NCBI GenBank assembly: GCA_003577005.1
Contig: QEUW01000176.1
Location: 1 to 15,127 of the forward strand
Origin: Chloroflexota bacterium
GTDB taxonomy: Bacteria > Chloroflexota > Anaerolineae > Caldilineales > Caldilineaceae
Length of the DNA: 15,127 bases
Direction: 5' to 3'
Shown here piece by piece: positions 1 through 7,216 of the stretch (position 1 is the first letter of the stretch; the number at the start of each line of letters is the position of its first letter). The notes under the pieces are model-generated. The model did no database searches. It was not told where the DNA came from and worked only from the letters and a program-made list of their open reading frames with translations. Position numbers and translations under genes: made by a program.

Positions 1-1671
1 CCAGAGCGCAGGATGGCGGCGGCGGAAGGCAATCCGCTGTTTGAAAAAGGCGAGTAAATTCTGATCTTGGTGATCACCCCAGCGCATGGGATGGCGCGCC
101 TCTTCGCGCCAGGGGCCTTTGGGGCGCGGTTGGCTCAAACCCACTTCGGTTCCGTAGTAGAGAATCGGCGGCCCACCCAGGGCAAACATCAATCCAGCAG
201 CCAGCCGCAGCCGTTGTTGATCGCCCCCTGCTACCCAGAGAAAACGGTTCATGTCATGATTGTCAAGAAAGCTGGGCAGCAGAAAATCGCCAAAGAAGAG
301 CCGGCTGCGTTCAACCGCGTTGGCAAACTGGGTCAGCGTCATGGACGGTTGCGGCGCCGCGCAGAGCTGGCGCAGAAGACGGCAGAAGGCGAAATCGAGA
401 CAGCCGTCGAGCCGGCCAGTATAGGTGCGCAGGCCATCGCCGGCCAGCGTCACCTCGCCAATGAGCCAGCAATCGGGTTTGACCTGGCGGCAGGCGGCGC
501 AAAACTCGCTCCAGAAGGCATGGCTGGGGCCGGCGGCGTAGTCGAGGCGATAGCCGTCCACGTTGTACTCCACCAACCAATGGCGGGCGGCGTCGATGAG
601 ATAACGGCGCACCGCCGGATCCGCCACATCAAAGAAGCAGCGATAGCCGTGTGTGTAGGCTGGGTCGAAATCGAACCAGGCACGGTAGGGGCTTGTTGGG
701 TCACGCTGCGCCTCGACAAAGGGCGCAAACTCGGCGCTGGTGTGATTTGCTGCAAAATCGAGGATCACCCGCAGATTGCGCTCGTGTGCCGCCTCAACCA
801 GCATTCGCAGGTCGTCATTTGTGCCAAACCGTGGATCGACCTCGTAAAAATCGGTGGTATCATAGCCGTGATACGACGGCGTGCGGAAGATCGGGCTGAG
901 CCAGAGAGCCGTCACACCCAGATCCACGAGATAATCTAACTGCTCTACGATGCCGCGTAGATTCCCACCGGCAAAGTCGTTTAGCTCCGTTGGCGCCAAC
1001 CACCGCTGTGGCAGTCGCCGGGCCCCGTGTTCCGTATTTCGTATTCCATATTCCATATTCTGCATCTTGCCCGTAGCGAAGCGATCGACAAAGATGTGGT
1101 ATACGACCGCTTCTTGGGCCCAGGCCGGCGTAGTATACGTATCGACATGATAGCCGTAAAGCGTTGGTCGCTCCGCCGTGCGGTCGAGATTGGCCTCCCG
1201 GCTCCACAGCGAGACGCGCGCATCGTAGCTGCACCAGCCTTCGATTCGATAGAGAACCAGCGCGCCGCCGGGCTGCGGCGGGAGTTGGCCTTGCCACACG
1301 GCCACATAGTCCCAGATCAGGTGCTCCCAGCGTACGGAAAGTTGCTGCAATGGGAGCGCAACGCCGTTAGCGGCGGCTCCGCAAAGACCGGCAGGGTCGC
1401 TGCCGTCGGCGGTGAAGTAGAGCGTGAGGCGATCCACCTGTACGTCGGGGCCCACATAGACCGTCACGGTCACCGGCTCACCGGGGCGAGGGTCGAGCCG
1501 GTCGATCTGGTGAAAGTGGCGGATGCCCGTCCAGCGCAGCCGTTCCTGCGCCAGCCGTTCTTGCTCGTCCGCTTCGATGCCGCCGAAGATAAAATCCTCC
1601 ATTACGGTGTCATCGGCGGGCAAGGAGGAGTGTTCGGGTGCAAAGGGGCCTGGATTAACGGGCGAATTCAT
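1..1671 (-). CDS. GH13 alpha-amylase/neopullulanase-type glycoside hydrolase, C-terminus cut by window edge
   Basis: 557 residues are visible. The enzyme should cleave alpha-1,4 (possibly also alpha-1,6) linkages in imported maltodextrins by the retaining GH13 mechanism. Residues about 50-180 look like the N-terminal Ig-like/CBM34-type domain of neopullulanases and cyclomaltodextrinases. The (beta/alpha)8 barrel begins at YHIFVDRF (191-198) and shows YHGYDTTDF around D271, DFAANH (D305, H310), GYRLD (nucleophile D377), IGEV (acid/base E406) and LDNHD (D473), so all catalytic residues are present. No signal peptide is seen, which suggests a cytoplasmic enzyme. The ATG at 1671 lies 27 nt after the malG stop, making this the last visible gene of the transporter operon. 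Residues about 203-217 are encoded by a heptanucleotide tandem repeat and are probably an inserted loop. GH13 membership is secure; the exact subfamily and product are not. Confidence 0.95.
   Translation of the reverse strand, partial: MNSPVNPGPFAPEHSSLPADDTVMEDFIFGGIEADEQERLAQERLRWTGIRHFHQIDRLDPRPGEPVTVTVYVGPDVQVDRLTLYFTADGSDPAGLCGAAANGVALPLQQLSVRWEHLIWDYVAVWQGQLPPQPGGALVLYRIEGWCSYDARVSLWSREANLDRTAERPTLYGYHVDTYTTPAWAQEAVVYHIFVDRFATGKMQNMEYGIRNTEHGARRLPQRWLAPTELNDFAGGNLRGIVEQLDYLVDLGVTALWLSPIFRTPSYHGYDTTDFYEVDPRFGTNDDLRMLVEAAHERNLRVILDFAANHTSAEFAPFVEAQRDPTSPYRAWFDFDPAYTHGYRCFFDVADPAVRRYLIDAARHWLVEYNVDGYRLDYAAGPSHAFWSEFCAACRQVKPDCWLIGEVTLAGDGLRTYTGRLDGCLDFAFCRLLRQLCAAPQPSMTLTQFANAVERSRLFFGDFLLPSFLDNHDMNRFLWVAGGDQQRLRLAAGLMFALGGPPILYYGTEVGLSQPRPKGPWREEARHPMRWGDHQDQNLLAFFKQRIAFRRRHPALW
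1025..1059 (-). repeat. Tandem heptanucleotide repeat inside the amylase gene
   Basis: Read on the minus strand, five consecutive 7-mers follow one another: AATATGG, AATATGG, AATACGA, AATACGG and AACACGG. The array is translated in frame (around M203-A217) within the loop between the first barrel strand and the FAGGNLRG motif. It reads as a short tandemly repeated insertion, compositionally more AT-rich than the flanking coding DNA. Confidence 0.75.
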
Positions 1672-1698
1672 GGTATACAATTTCCCATTGACAATTCG

Positions 1699-2589
1699 CT
1701 ACCCTTTGACCGCACCGGCGGTCAGCCCGCTGATCAGGTAGCGCTGCAACGCCAGAAAGATGATCACCGTCGGCAGCGCACCAATGAGCGCGCCAGCCGA
1801 AAACTGGCCCCAGCGGTTGGCGTACTGGTCGCGGATAAAAAGGCTCAGTCCCACGGCCAGCGTATAGTTCTCTACCGACGTGAGCATGATGCGCGCCAGG
1901 ACGTATTCCGAATAGGTCCCCACAAAGCTCAACAGCCCCACCACCACCAAGATCGGGCGCACGAGGGGCATGATCACCCACCAAAAGGTCTGCCAGTGCG
2001 ATGCGCCATCCATCATGGCGGCCTCGTCCAGGTCGCGGGGGACAGTGTCAAAGTATCCCTTCATCAACCAGGTGTTGACCCCCAAGGCGCCCCCCAAATA
2101 GAGCAACATGAGCCCGCCGTGGGTGTTGAGACCCAGCCAGGGGATATACTGGCCCACCTGTTGCAGGATCAAAAAGAGCGCCACCATGTTGAGAAAGTTG
2201 GGAAAAACCTGGATCAGCAAAATGGTCTGCAAGAGCGAACGGCGACCGCGGAAGCGAAAGCGCGAAAAGGCATAGGCAGCAAACGCCGTAAAAAGCACGG
2301 CAAGCACCGTAGTCGTAACCGCAATCCGCAGCGAGTTCCACATCCAGATGCGGAAAGGGAAAAGTTCGCTGCGCAGCAGATTTTCGTAATTGCGCATGGT
2401 GGCGTTGCGTGGCACCAACTGTTGGCTCGCCAGCGAGTTGGAGGGGTCGACGGACGCTGAAAAGATCCAGACGACGGGGAAGAGCGCAAAAAGTAGCGCC
2501 AGGATGGCAAGCACGACGCGCAAGGCGAGGGCAAGCTTACGCTGGCGTGCGATCGAACCGGTCCCCACGGGAAAGGTTTGGCTAGACAT
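1699..2589 (-). CDS. malG: Maltodextrin ABC transporter permease MalG
   Basis: This 296-residue inner-membrane permease pairs with MalF to form the translocation pore of a maltose/maltodextrin importer. Hydrophobic segments lie at about 22-44, 86-108, 121-143, 157-177, 210-231 and 266-285, giving the six helices usual for MalG. The cytoplasmic EAA loop that docks the ATPase is at 189-209 (EAAMMDG followed by IMPL). The C-terminus GLTAGAVKG closely matches the end of enterobacterial MalG (GLTAGGVKG, recalled from memory). The ATG overlaps the last 8 nt of malF (the malF stop TAG is at 2584-2582), which implies translational coupling and equal subunit synthesis. The family call is very secure; maltodextrin as substrate is inferred from MalE, MalF and the adjacent amylase. 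Confidence 0.96.
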   Translation of the reverse strand: MSSQTFPVGTGSIARQRKLALALRVVLAILALLFALFPVVWIFSASVDPSNSLASQQLVPRNATMRNYENLLRSELFPFRIWMWNSLRIAVTTTVLAVLFTAFAAYAFSRFRFRGRRSLLQTILLIQVFPNFLNMVALFLILQQVGQYIPWLGLNTHGGLMLLYLGGALGVNTWLMKGYFDTVPRDLDEAAMMDGASHWQTFWWVIMPLVRPILVVVGLLSFVGTYSEYVLARIMLTSVENYTLAVGLSLFIRDQYANRWGQFSAGALIGALPTVIIFLALQRYLISGLTAGAVKG

Positions 2590-4165
2590 TTTCCGACACC
2601 TCCTCTAGCACATTGGTGTAGCGGAACTGGATAAAGGTGATCACCACCAGGATCAAGAAGATGATCACCGTGATGGCCGCCGCGTACCCTAGGTCGGCGC
2701 CGCGTCCGCTGGCAAAGGCGATGCGGAAAGTGTAGGTCACCAGCAGATCGGTGTGGCCGACGGGTGATGTCGTGCCGCTCATGGGTGGCCCGCCACGGTT
2801 ATAGAGTTCGATCACCACGAAGTTGTTGAAGTTAAAGGCAAATGAAGCAACCATCAACGGCCCCATCGAGATGAGCAACAGGGGCAGCGTCATACTCCAG
2901 AACTTCTGCAACGGGTTGGCACCGTCGATATCTGCCGCCTCGTAGATGTCAGTGGGCAGGGCCTGTAGCGCACCGGTAGCGATGACAAACATGTAGGGGA
3001 AGCCCAGCCAAAGCTGCACCAGCAGGATGCCCACCTTCGACCAGGTTGGGTCGGCAAACCAGGGAGGCGCGGCGCCAAAGATGTCGGCAATGGCCCGGCT
3101 CACCACACCGTACTGCGGATTGAGCAATCCCACCCACACCGGCACGCTCACAAAAGCGGGCAGAGCGTAGGGCAACAACAACAGCGAGCGCACCAGGCCG
3201 CGGGCCGGCATCTCAGGTACGTTGAACATGAGCGCCAGGAAGAGACCCAACGAAAAGGTGATCAGCACGCTCAACGCCGCAAAGATAATAGTCCAGATAA
3301 AGACGAGTGTAAAGGGCCCCCGCAGCGAGGGGCTGATGAAAAGCCGCACAAAATTGTCCGGGCCGATCGCCACCCGAAAACCTGGGCGCAGGGTGCTACC
3401 ATCTTCGGCAGTAAAGGTCCCGTTTATCGGGCGGTACTCCTTCCCAGTCTGCTGGTCCACCATGACATCGCGCTCGGCGTCGTAGACATAGCGTTGCTGG
3501 TATTTGGCGGCCCGGCCAATCTGCCGCTCGCTGACCCGGAAGATGTCGGGCGCCTCGCCAAACTCTTGGGCTACCAGGCTGGCCGTGTGGCGCAAGCGCT
3601 CCACCCGGTTGAGCTGGCGGTAGCCGTCGATCTCGTCGGGGATCTCCCCCGCCACCGGCTCCGGCGGCTCACCGGGGCGGACAAGAAAGCTTTCGCCCGT
3701 GTTGGGGTCTTGTAACCAGAGCAGATATTGGCCGGCGGGTGAGACAAAGGCCGTCCACTCATAAATCGTGGCATCTTCATCGAGATAGACCTCGCGTTCG
3801 ATCTGCCGGATGGCAACGGGTTTGGTAAGCAGATGGCCGTCGCCGTAGTTGGTAAAAGCCGTATAGACGGTGGAAAAGACCGGATAAACGACAATGACAA
3901 CCAGCAGCGCCAACCCTGGTGAAATCCAACGTAGGGGGTAGAGCTCTTCGCGCAGAAAGATGATGTTGAGCAGGACGGTGACAACGGTGATCACGATACC
4001 GAGCGCCCACACACCATCGCGAAACATATTGTAGAGCAGGTAGATGGCAACGGCATCGACAATTGCCAGCCCCGCCAACCGTAAAAGCCAGGAGAGGATC
4101 GTCGTGGTGAACGAAGTAGAGGGCGCCGGCGCACCCCTTACCTCCATTTGTGTGGCAGTTGCCAT
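2582..4165 (-). CDS. malF: Maltodextrin ABC transporter permease MalF
   Basis: 527 residues, close to the roughly 514 of E. coli MalF. Three N-terminal hydrophobic segments (about 22-48, 52-71, 82-104) precede a large hydrophilic extracytoplasmic loop (about 105-283), equivalent to the P2 loop that contacts the binding protein. Five further helices follow (about 284-314, 325-348, 378-400, 428-450, 493-515). The EAA loop is at 409-428 ([10 protein letters not shown] then TLPLL), and the [10 protein letters not shown] stretch with the later [13 protein letters not shown] motif is diagnostic of MalF. An ATG at 4165 preceded by a GGGAAGAG-like ribosome site supports the start. The gene follows malE after a 269-nt gap full of inverted repeats and overlaps malG by 8 nt. 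Confidence 0.97.
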   Translation of the reverse strand: MATATQMEVRGAPAPSTSFTTTILSWLLRLAGLAIVDAVAIYLLYNMFRDGVWALGIVITVVTVLLNIIFLREELYPLRWISPGLALLVVIVVYPVFSTVYTAFTNYGDGHLLTKPVAIRQIEREVYLDEDATIYEWTAFVSPAGQYLLWLQDPNTGESFLVRPGEPPEPVAGEIPDEIDGYRQLNRVERLRHTASLVAQEFGEAPDIFRVSERQIGRAAKYQQRYVYDAERDVMVDQQTGKEYRPINGTFTAEDGSTLRPGFRVAIGPDNFVRLFISPSLRGPFTLVFIWTIIFAALSVLITFSLGLFLALMFNVPEMPARGLVRSLLLLPYALPAFVSVPVWVGLLNPQYGVVSRAIADIFGAAPPWFADPTWSKVGILLVQLWLGFPYMFVIATGALQALPTDIYEAADIDGANPLQKFWSMTLPLLLISMGPLMVASFAFNFNNFVVIELYNRGGPPMSGTTSPVGHTDLLVTYTFRIAFASGRGADLGYAAAITVIIFLILVVITFIQFRYTNVLEEVSENV

Positions 4166-4194
4166 GGCGCGTCTCTTCCCTCTATCTCTGCCAC

Positions 4195-4227
4195 AGAGGC
4201 CTGGCTTCTGTCAAAAGCCAGGCCTCT
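4195..4227 (-). repeat. Perfect 13-bp hairpin just before malF
   Basis: AGAGGCCTGGCTT (4195-4207) and its exact complement (4215-4227) are separated by a 7-nt loop. On the transcribed minus strand the hairpin ends about 30 nt before the malF start codon. No U-run follows it, so it is not a standard intrinsic terminator. It is better read as an mRNA-stabilising, attenuating or processing hairpin between malE and malF. Confidence 0.8.
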
Positions 4228-4233
4228 ATCTCA

Positions 4234-4355
4234 CTTAGAAGCCGTTTGAAAAGCTCGGTGCGTTGCACTCGAAGAGTGCGATGCACCTGGGTCGCCGGGT
4301 GCTTCAAAGGTGCAACGCACCAGCGTGGCGCCCACCTTTTCAAACAGCTTCTTAG
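4234..4355. repeat. MITE-like inverted-repeat element with CTTAG flanks
   Basis: The 112-bp core (4239-4350) is bounded by 15-bp terminal inverted repeats with one mismatch: AAGCCGTTTGAAAAG at 4239-4253 and the complement of AAGCTGTTTGAAAAG at 4336-4350. A second perfect inner pair, GGTGCGTTGCAC (4257-4268) with GTGCAACGCACC (4310-4321), encloses two small hairpins, so the element folds as a branched stem. The direct repeat CTTAG occurs at both ends (4234-4238 and 4351-4355), as expected for a target-site duplication. There is no coding capacity. The MITE interpretation is inference; a regulatory RNA fold is an alternative. Confidence 0.65.
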
Positions 4356-4437
4356 AAATTATCTCAAAATCTCTGTGCCACACCTGTGCTGCCCGAAAGT
4401 ATTCCAGAGGCACAACCGATTTTGAGATAGTTTCTTA
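4352..4437. repeat. Second MITE-like inverted repeat abutting the malE stop codon
   Basis: The 80-bp core (4355-4434) has 17-bp terminal inverted repeats with one mismatch: GAAATTATCTCAAAATC at 4355-4371 and the complement of GAAACTATCTCAAAATC at 4418-4434. An inner TGTGCC/GGCACA pair (4374-4379, 4409-4414) extends the fold. TTA flanks both ends, and the right-hand TTA (4435-4437) is the malE stop codon read on the other strand. The element shares the CTTAG at 4351-4355 with its neighbour. In mRNA it would form a long hairpin directly after malE, which would shield the 3' end or dampen read-through into malF. Confidence 0.6.
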
Positions 4438-5763
4438 CTGCTCGCTGATCGCCGTGCGGACCTGCTCGGCGGCATTGCGAAAGGCGGTTTCAGGGTCTTC
4501 CCGCTGCTGGCCGATCAGGGTCAGCGCATCGCCCCAGGCCGACCAGACCGCCGACATTTCGGGGATGGCGGGCATGGGCAGGCCGTTGGCTCCAGCCTCG
4601 GCAAAGGCCGCCAGGTCTTCATCTTCGATCGCATCGCGGACAGGGAGAAAGGCCGAGGGCCGCGGGTCGGCGTCGAAGATCGCTTGCATTGTATCGGCAT
4701 TGGCCACATACTCTTGTAAGAAGGTCTGAGCCAGGAGGGGGTCATCGCTGAACTGGCTGATCATAAAGCCCTGCACACCGAGGAAGGGTTGCGCATCCTG
4801 CGTCTCGCCGGGGATGGTGGTGACCGCATAGGGTACGCCGGACTCGCGGATGGCTGGCAGCGCCCACGGCCCGGTGATCATCATCGCCGCCTCGCCGTCG
4901 CCAAAGAGCGAATGCATAATGTCATAGTTGACGCCGGCTCCTGTCCGCAAGTGCCCGGCTTTATACATGCCGTCGAGCCAACGGGCCGCAGCCAGCGAAC
5001 CCTCGCTGTCGAGCCCCACATCCTGCGGGTCGTAGCCTTCTTCGGTCAGGCCAAAGATGTACCCACCGAACGATGTCATGATGGGGAAGAAGTGGTACGG
5101 GTCGCTCTCCTGATGGATAAAGCCTTGGGGCGCCGTGCCTGCTTCTTCAATTTGAGCCGACAGTTCTTCTACTTCGCTCCAGGTCGTGGGGGGTGTCTCG
5201 ACCAGGTCGGTGTTGTAGACAAAGGCTACGTTTTCGGTGGCATAGGGCATGCCGTAGAGCGCGCCATCATAGGTGAACGCCTGGATCGCTGCCGGCAAGA
5301 ACTGGTCGGCGTTTTCGCCTAGTTCGATCTCGGCCAGCAGACCATTTTCAACCAGTTCGCCCAACCAATCGTGGGCGCCGATGATAATGTCCGGCCCCTC
5401 TCCAGCCGGCCCTGCTACTTTGAGGTCATCGCGAATGTCGCCAAATGCCTTTTGCGTGACCACAATGCGGACGCCGTACTCGTTCTGAAAGTCAGCGCCA
5501 ATTTGTTCCAAGACGGGTGACCGTGTGTCATCCGCCCAGATAACCAGGGTCGGGCCATCAGTGGCTTCGGCGGGTGCGGGTGCAGCGGTGGGTTCTTCAG
5601 CGGCGGCTTCGGTGGGGGTAGCCTCAGCCGCCTCGACCGGGGCTGTGGTGGGGGTAGGCGCAGCTGGCGCCTGTGCGGGGCCGGCGCCGCCTGGGCAGGC
5701 CGCCAACATAAGCATGGTCACGACGAGTAAGGTGAACAGAGCGCCAATTCGGGTTTTCCGCAT
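4435..5763 (-). CDS. malE: Maltose/maltodextrin-binding lipoprotein MalE
   Basis: 442 residues. The ATG at 5763 is preferred over an upstream in-frame ATG at 5802 because AAGGAGA lies 8 nt before it and it gives a clean lipoprotein signal peptide (MRKTR, hydrophobic core, lipobox LAAC with C23). A low-complexity Pro/Ala/Thr/Glu linker (about 24-70) tethers the solute-binding domain (from about 72). Motifs typical of MalE include [11 protein letters not shown] (123-133), GPWAL (298-302) and a C-terminal [11 protein letters not shown] segment. It should be a surface-anchored receptor delivering maltodextrins to MalFG. It lies downstream of the LacI-family gene on the same strand, with a candidate operator in its leader. 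Confidence 0.95.
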   Translation of the reverse strand: MRKTRIGALFTLLVVTMLMLAACPGGAGPAQAPAAPTPTTAPVEAAEATPTEAAAEEPTAAPAPAEATDGPTLVIWADDTRSPVLEQIGADFQNEYGVRIVVTQKAFGDIRDDLKVAGPAGEGPDIIIGAHDWLGELVENGLLAEIELGENADQFLPAAIQAFTYDGALYGMPYATENVAFVYNTDLVETPPTTWSEVEELSAQIEEAGTAPQGFIHQESDPYHFFPIMTSFGGYIFGLTEEGYDPQDVGLDSEGSLAAARWLDGMYKAGHLRTGAGVNYDIMHSLFGDGEAAMMITGPWALPAIRESGVPYAVTTIPGETQDAQPFLGVQGFMISQFSDDPLLAQTFLQEYVANADTMQAIFDADPRPSAFLPVRDAIEDEDLAAFAEAGANGLPMPAIPEMSAVWSAWGDALTLIGQQREDPETAFRNAAEQVRTAISEQ

Positions 5764-5780
5764 AGATCGTTCTCCTTGAG
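5755..5780 (-). promoter_or_regulatory. Ribosome binding site fixing the malE start
   Basis: On the minus strand CAAGGAGAACGATCT directly precedes the ATG at 5763. This is a near-perfect Shine-Dalgarno at good spacing, whereas the alternative ATG at 5802 has none and would put a polar extension ahead of the signal peptide. Confidence 0.8.
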
Positions 5781-5959
5781 CAGAATCTGGAGCAATGAAC
5801 AATTAAGTTGATGCCAATGATGAGCCTGTCATAACTGCTGTAGTCAAGGCTGGCACCTGTCTAAAGAGTCTTGTGGAGTACACACATTCACGCGCACATA
5901 CGGCTGGCGCGAGCGAGAAGCGAGGCTTTTAATGCCCTGTACGTGGCAGTTTCATCAGG

Positions 5960-5972
5960 GCAAACGCTTTGC
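5960..5972. promoter_or_regulatory. Candidate LacI-family operator upstream of malE
   Basis: GCAAACGCTTTGC is an inverted repeat (GCAAA/TTTGC around CGC). It resembles the palindromes bound by MalR-type LacI-family repressors, which typically carry GCAA and TTGC arms around a central CG. It sits about 200 nt before the malE start and downstream of a candidate extended -10. A related palindrome lies at the promoter of the adjacent lacI-type gene, which supports binding by that regulator. The odd-numbered centre is a departure from the usual even palindrome. Confidence 0.55.
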
Positions 5973-5997
5973 TTCTTGCATGACGCCAACAGGATCT

Positions 5998-6006
5998 AGC
6001 ATAGCA
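5998..6006 (-). promoter_or_regulatory. Possible extended -10 promoter element for malE
   Basis: On the minus strand TGCTATGCT fits an extended -10 (TGN followed by TATGCT). No good -35 is visible. It would start transcription near 5991, giving a leader of roughly 230 nt and placing the candidate operator about 20-30 nt downstream as a roadblock site. The gap 5764-6035 otherwise shows nothing recognisable. Confidence 0.3.
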
Positions 6007-6035
6007 GGACTTACCACCAAAGACAGTCAGCCTCA

Positions 6036-7064
6036 CTACGGATAGTGGCAGGGCGCTGTCGAACCACGGATGAGCAACGTGCAATCGACATAGCGTTGCA
6101 CTGTGGGTGCTGTTCGTTGTTCAACGGCGTCGATCAGGATGGTGACCGCGGCGGCGGCCATCTCGGCGTAAGGAACCTGAATCGTAGTCAGCGCCGGATA
6201 GACATGGGCTGCTTCGGGGGAATTGTTGGTGCCGATGACAGAAACCTCGGTGGGAACGCAGATGCCTCGTTCGCGCAGCGCCCGCATTACCCCGATGGCC
6301 ATCAGATCGTTGGCGGCGTAATAGGCGGTGGGCGTTTCATCACCCAGTTTGATCATCCGCTGCACTGCCTGGAAGCCGCCATCCTCGGCAAAGTAGCCAA
6401 AATCGACCCATTCCTGGCGCTGGGGGAGGCCGGCCTGTTCCAGCGCTGCCGTATAGCCGCTCAAGCGCTCGGCGGTCACCGCCACCTCGGGGTCGCCACC
6501 AACAAAGGCAATGCGACGGTGGCCCAACTGGATGAGGTGCCCGACCGCCTCTCTGGTGTACCGTTCGTTGTCGGCGTCCACCCAACTGATATCGTTATAG
6601 TTGGCCGGTGGCCGCCCAACGAGCACAAAGGGGGTCTGTTGCTGGCGCAGCGCGCCTACTGTATCCACATCCAGCCGATTGCTGAGGACGACGATGCCAT
6701 CTGCCTGGCGGGAGCCGAGGATCTCAAAAGTCTGTGTGATGTTATCACGATGGCTGTTGCTGCCCCCGACCAACACACGAAAACCGCGCTGGTAGGCCAC
6801 ATCGAGCAGCCCTCGCATCACCTGGGGAAAGAAGCAATCTTCGAAATAGCCGGGGAAAATGTGGGGAACCACAATGGCGACGGTGTTGGTGCGCCGCACA
6901 CTCAGCGAACGTGCAATAGCATTGGGGTGAAAGCCGAGCGCTGCCGCCGCATTGAGCACCCGGCGCTGTGTCCGTTCGCTGATCTTGGCCTTACCGGAAA
7001 AGACGCGGCTCACCGTACTTGGGTTGACGCCCGCCTTTGCCGCTACATCACGAATTGTTGCCAT
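6036..7064 (-). CDS. LacI-family transcriptional repressor, probable maltodextrin regulator
   Basis: 342 residues, the usual LacI-family length. The N-terminal helix-turn-helix (IRDVAAKAGVNPSTVSRVFSG, about 4-24) with its recognition helix around STVSR is followed by the hinge helix near ARSLS (51-55). A periplasmic-binding-protein-like effector domain runs from about 61 to the end. It probably releases DNA when maltose or a maltodextrin binds. The gene is the first of the mal cluster, has its own strong promoter with an operator-like palindrome over the start point (7110-7123), and lies 272 nt upstream of malE. Family identity is certain; effector and target genes are inferred from neighbours and the two palindromes. 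The ribosome site before the ATG is weak. Confidence 0.95.
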   Translation of the reverse strand: MATIRDVAAKAGVNPSTVSRVFSGKAKISERTQRRVLNAAAALGFHPNAIARSLSVRRTNTVAIVVPHIFPGYFEDCFFPQVMRGLLDVAYQRGFRVLVGGSNSHRDNITQTFEILGSRQADGIVVLSNRLDVDTVGALRQQQTPFVLVGRPPANYNDISWVDADNERYTREAVGHLIQLGHRRIAFVGGDPEVAVTAERLSGYTAALEQAGLPQRQEWVDFGYFAEDGGFQAVQRMIKLGDETPTAYYAANDLMAIGVMRALRERGICVPTEVSVIGTNNSPEAAHVYPALTTIQVPYAEMAAAAVTILIDAVEQRTAPTVQRYVDCTLLIRGSTAPCHYP

Positions 7065-7109
7065 TGATGGGACTCGAAATCGATAGAAGGGTTGCCGGCG
7101 CTGAAGTAA

Positions 7110-7123
7110 TGCAACCGCTTGCG
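7110..7123. promoter_or_regulatory. LacI-type operator overlapping the repressor-gene start point
   Basis: TGCAACCGCTTGCG has GCAA/TTGC arms around a central CG pair, the typical LacI/GalR-family operator form. It immediately follows the -10 hexamer on the minus strand, covering the expected transcription start. Occupancy would block initiation, so the repressor probably controls its own gene. Confidence 0.65.
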
Positions 7124-7151
7124 ATTATAGCGGGTTGCGGAGGATTGTCAA
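7124..7151 (-). promoter_or_regulatory. Consensus sigma-70 promoter for the LacI-family gene
   Basis: On the minus strand TTGACA (7151-7146) and TATAAT (7129-7124) are both perfect hexamers, separated by 16 nt. The predicted start is near 7117, about 50 nt before the ATG at 7064. This is the best promoter in the window. Confidence 0.85.
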
Positions 7152-7175
7152 GCCTACAGGGCAAGATGAGACGAT

Positions 7176-7205
7176 GGGACTGACGATAGGACTGTCGTCT
7201 ATCCC
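7176..7205 (-). terminator. Weak hairpin after the tricorn gene
   Basis: GACGA (7182-7186) pairs with TCGTC (7195-7199) and GGGA (7176-7179) with TCCC (7202-7205). It starts 12 nt after the tricorn stop on the minus strand, ahead of the lacI promoter. There is no U-tract, so termination here is only a possibility. Confidence 0.25.
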
Positions 7206-7216
7206 ACCGCTTATTG

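Noticed and set aside
1027..2460. Long plus-strand open frame (477 codons) opposite malG and the amylase
   Set aside because: It is antisense to two clearly recognisable genes; its translation is low-complexity Arg/Gln/His-rich with no family resemblance, typical of high-GC shadow frames.
4195..4227. Intrinsic terminator between malE and malF
   Set aside because: The stem is strong but the minus strand continues with TGTGGCAGAG, not a U-run, and malF has no obvious separate promoter.
5764..5802. malE starting 13 codons earlier at 5802
   Set aside because: It would put a polar extension before the signal peptide and lacks a Shine-Dalgarno, while the ATG at 5763 has AAGGAGA.
6045..7067. Plus-strand open frame spanning the whole lacI-family gene
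   Set aside because: It coincides almost exactly with the repressor on the other strand and has no start signal or recognisable motif.
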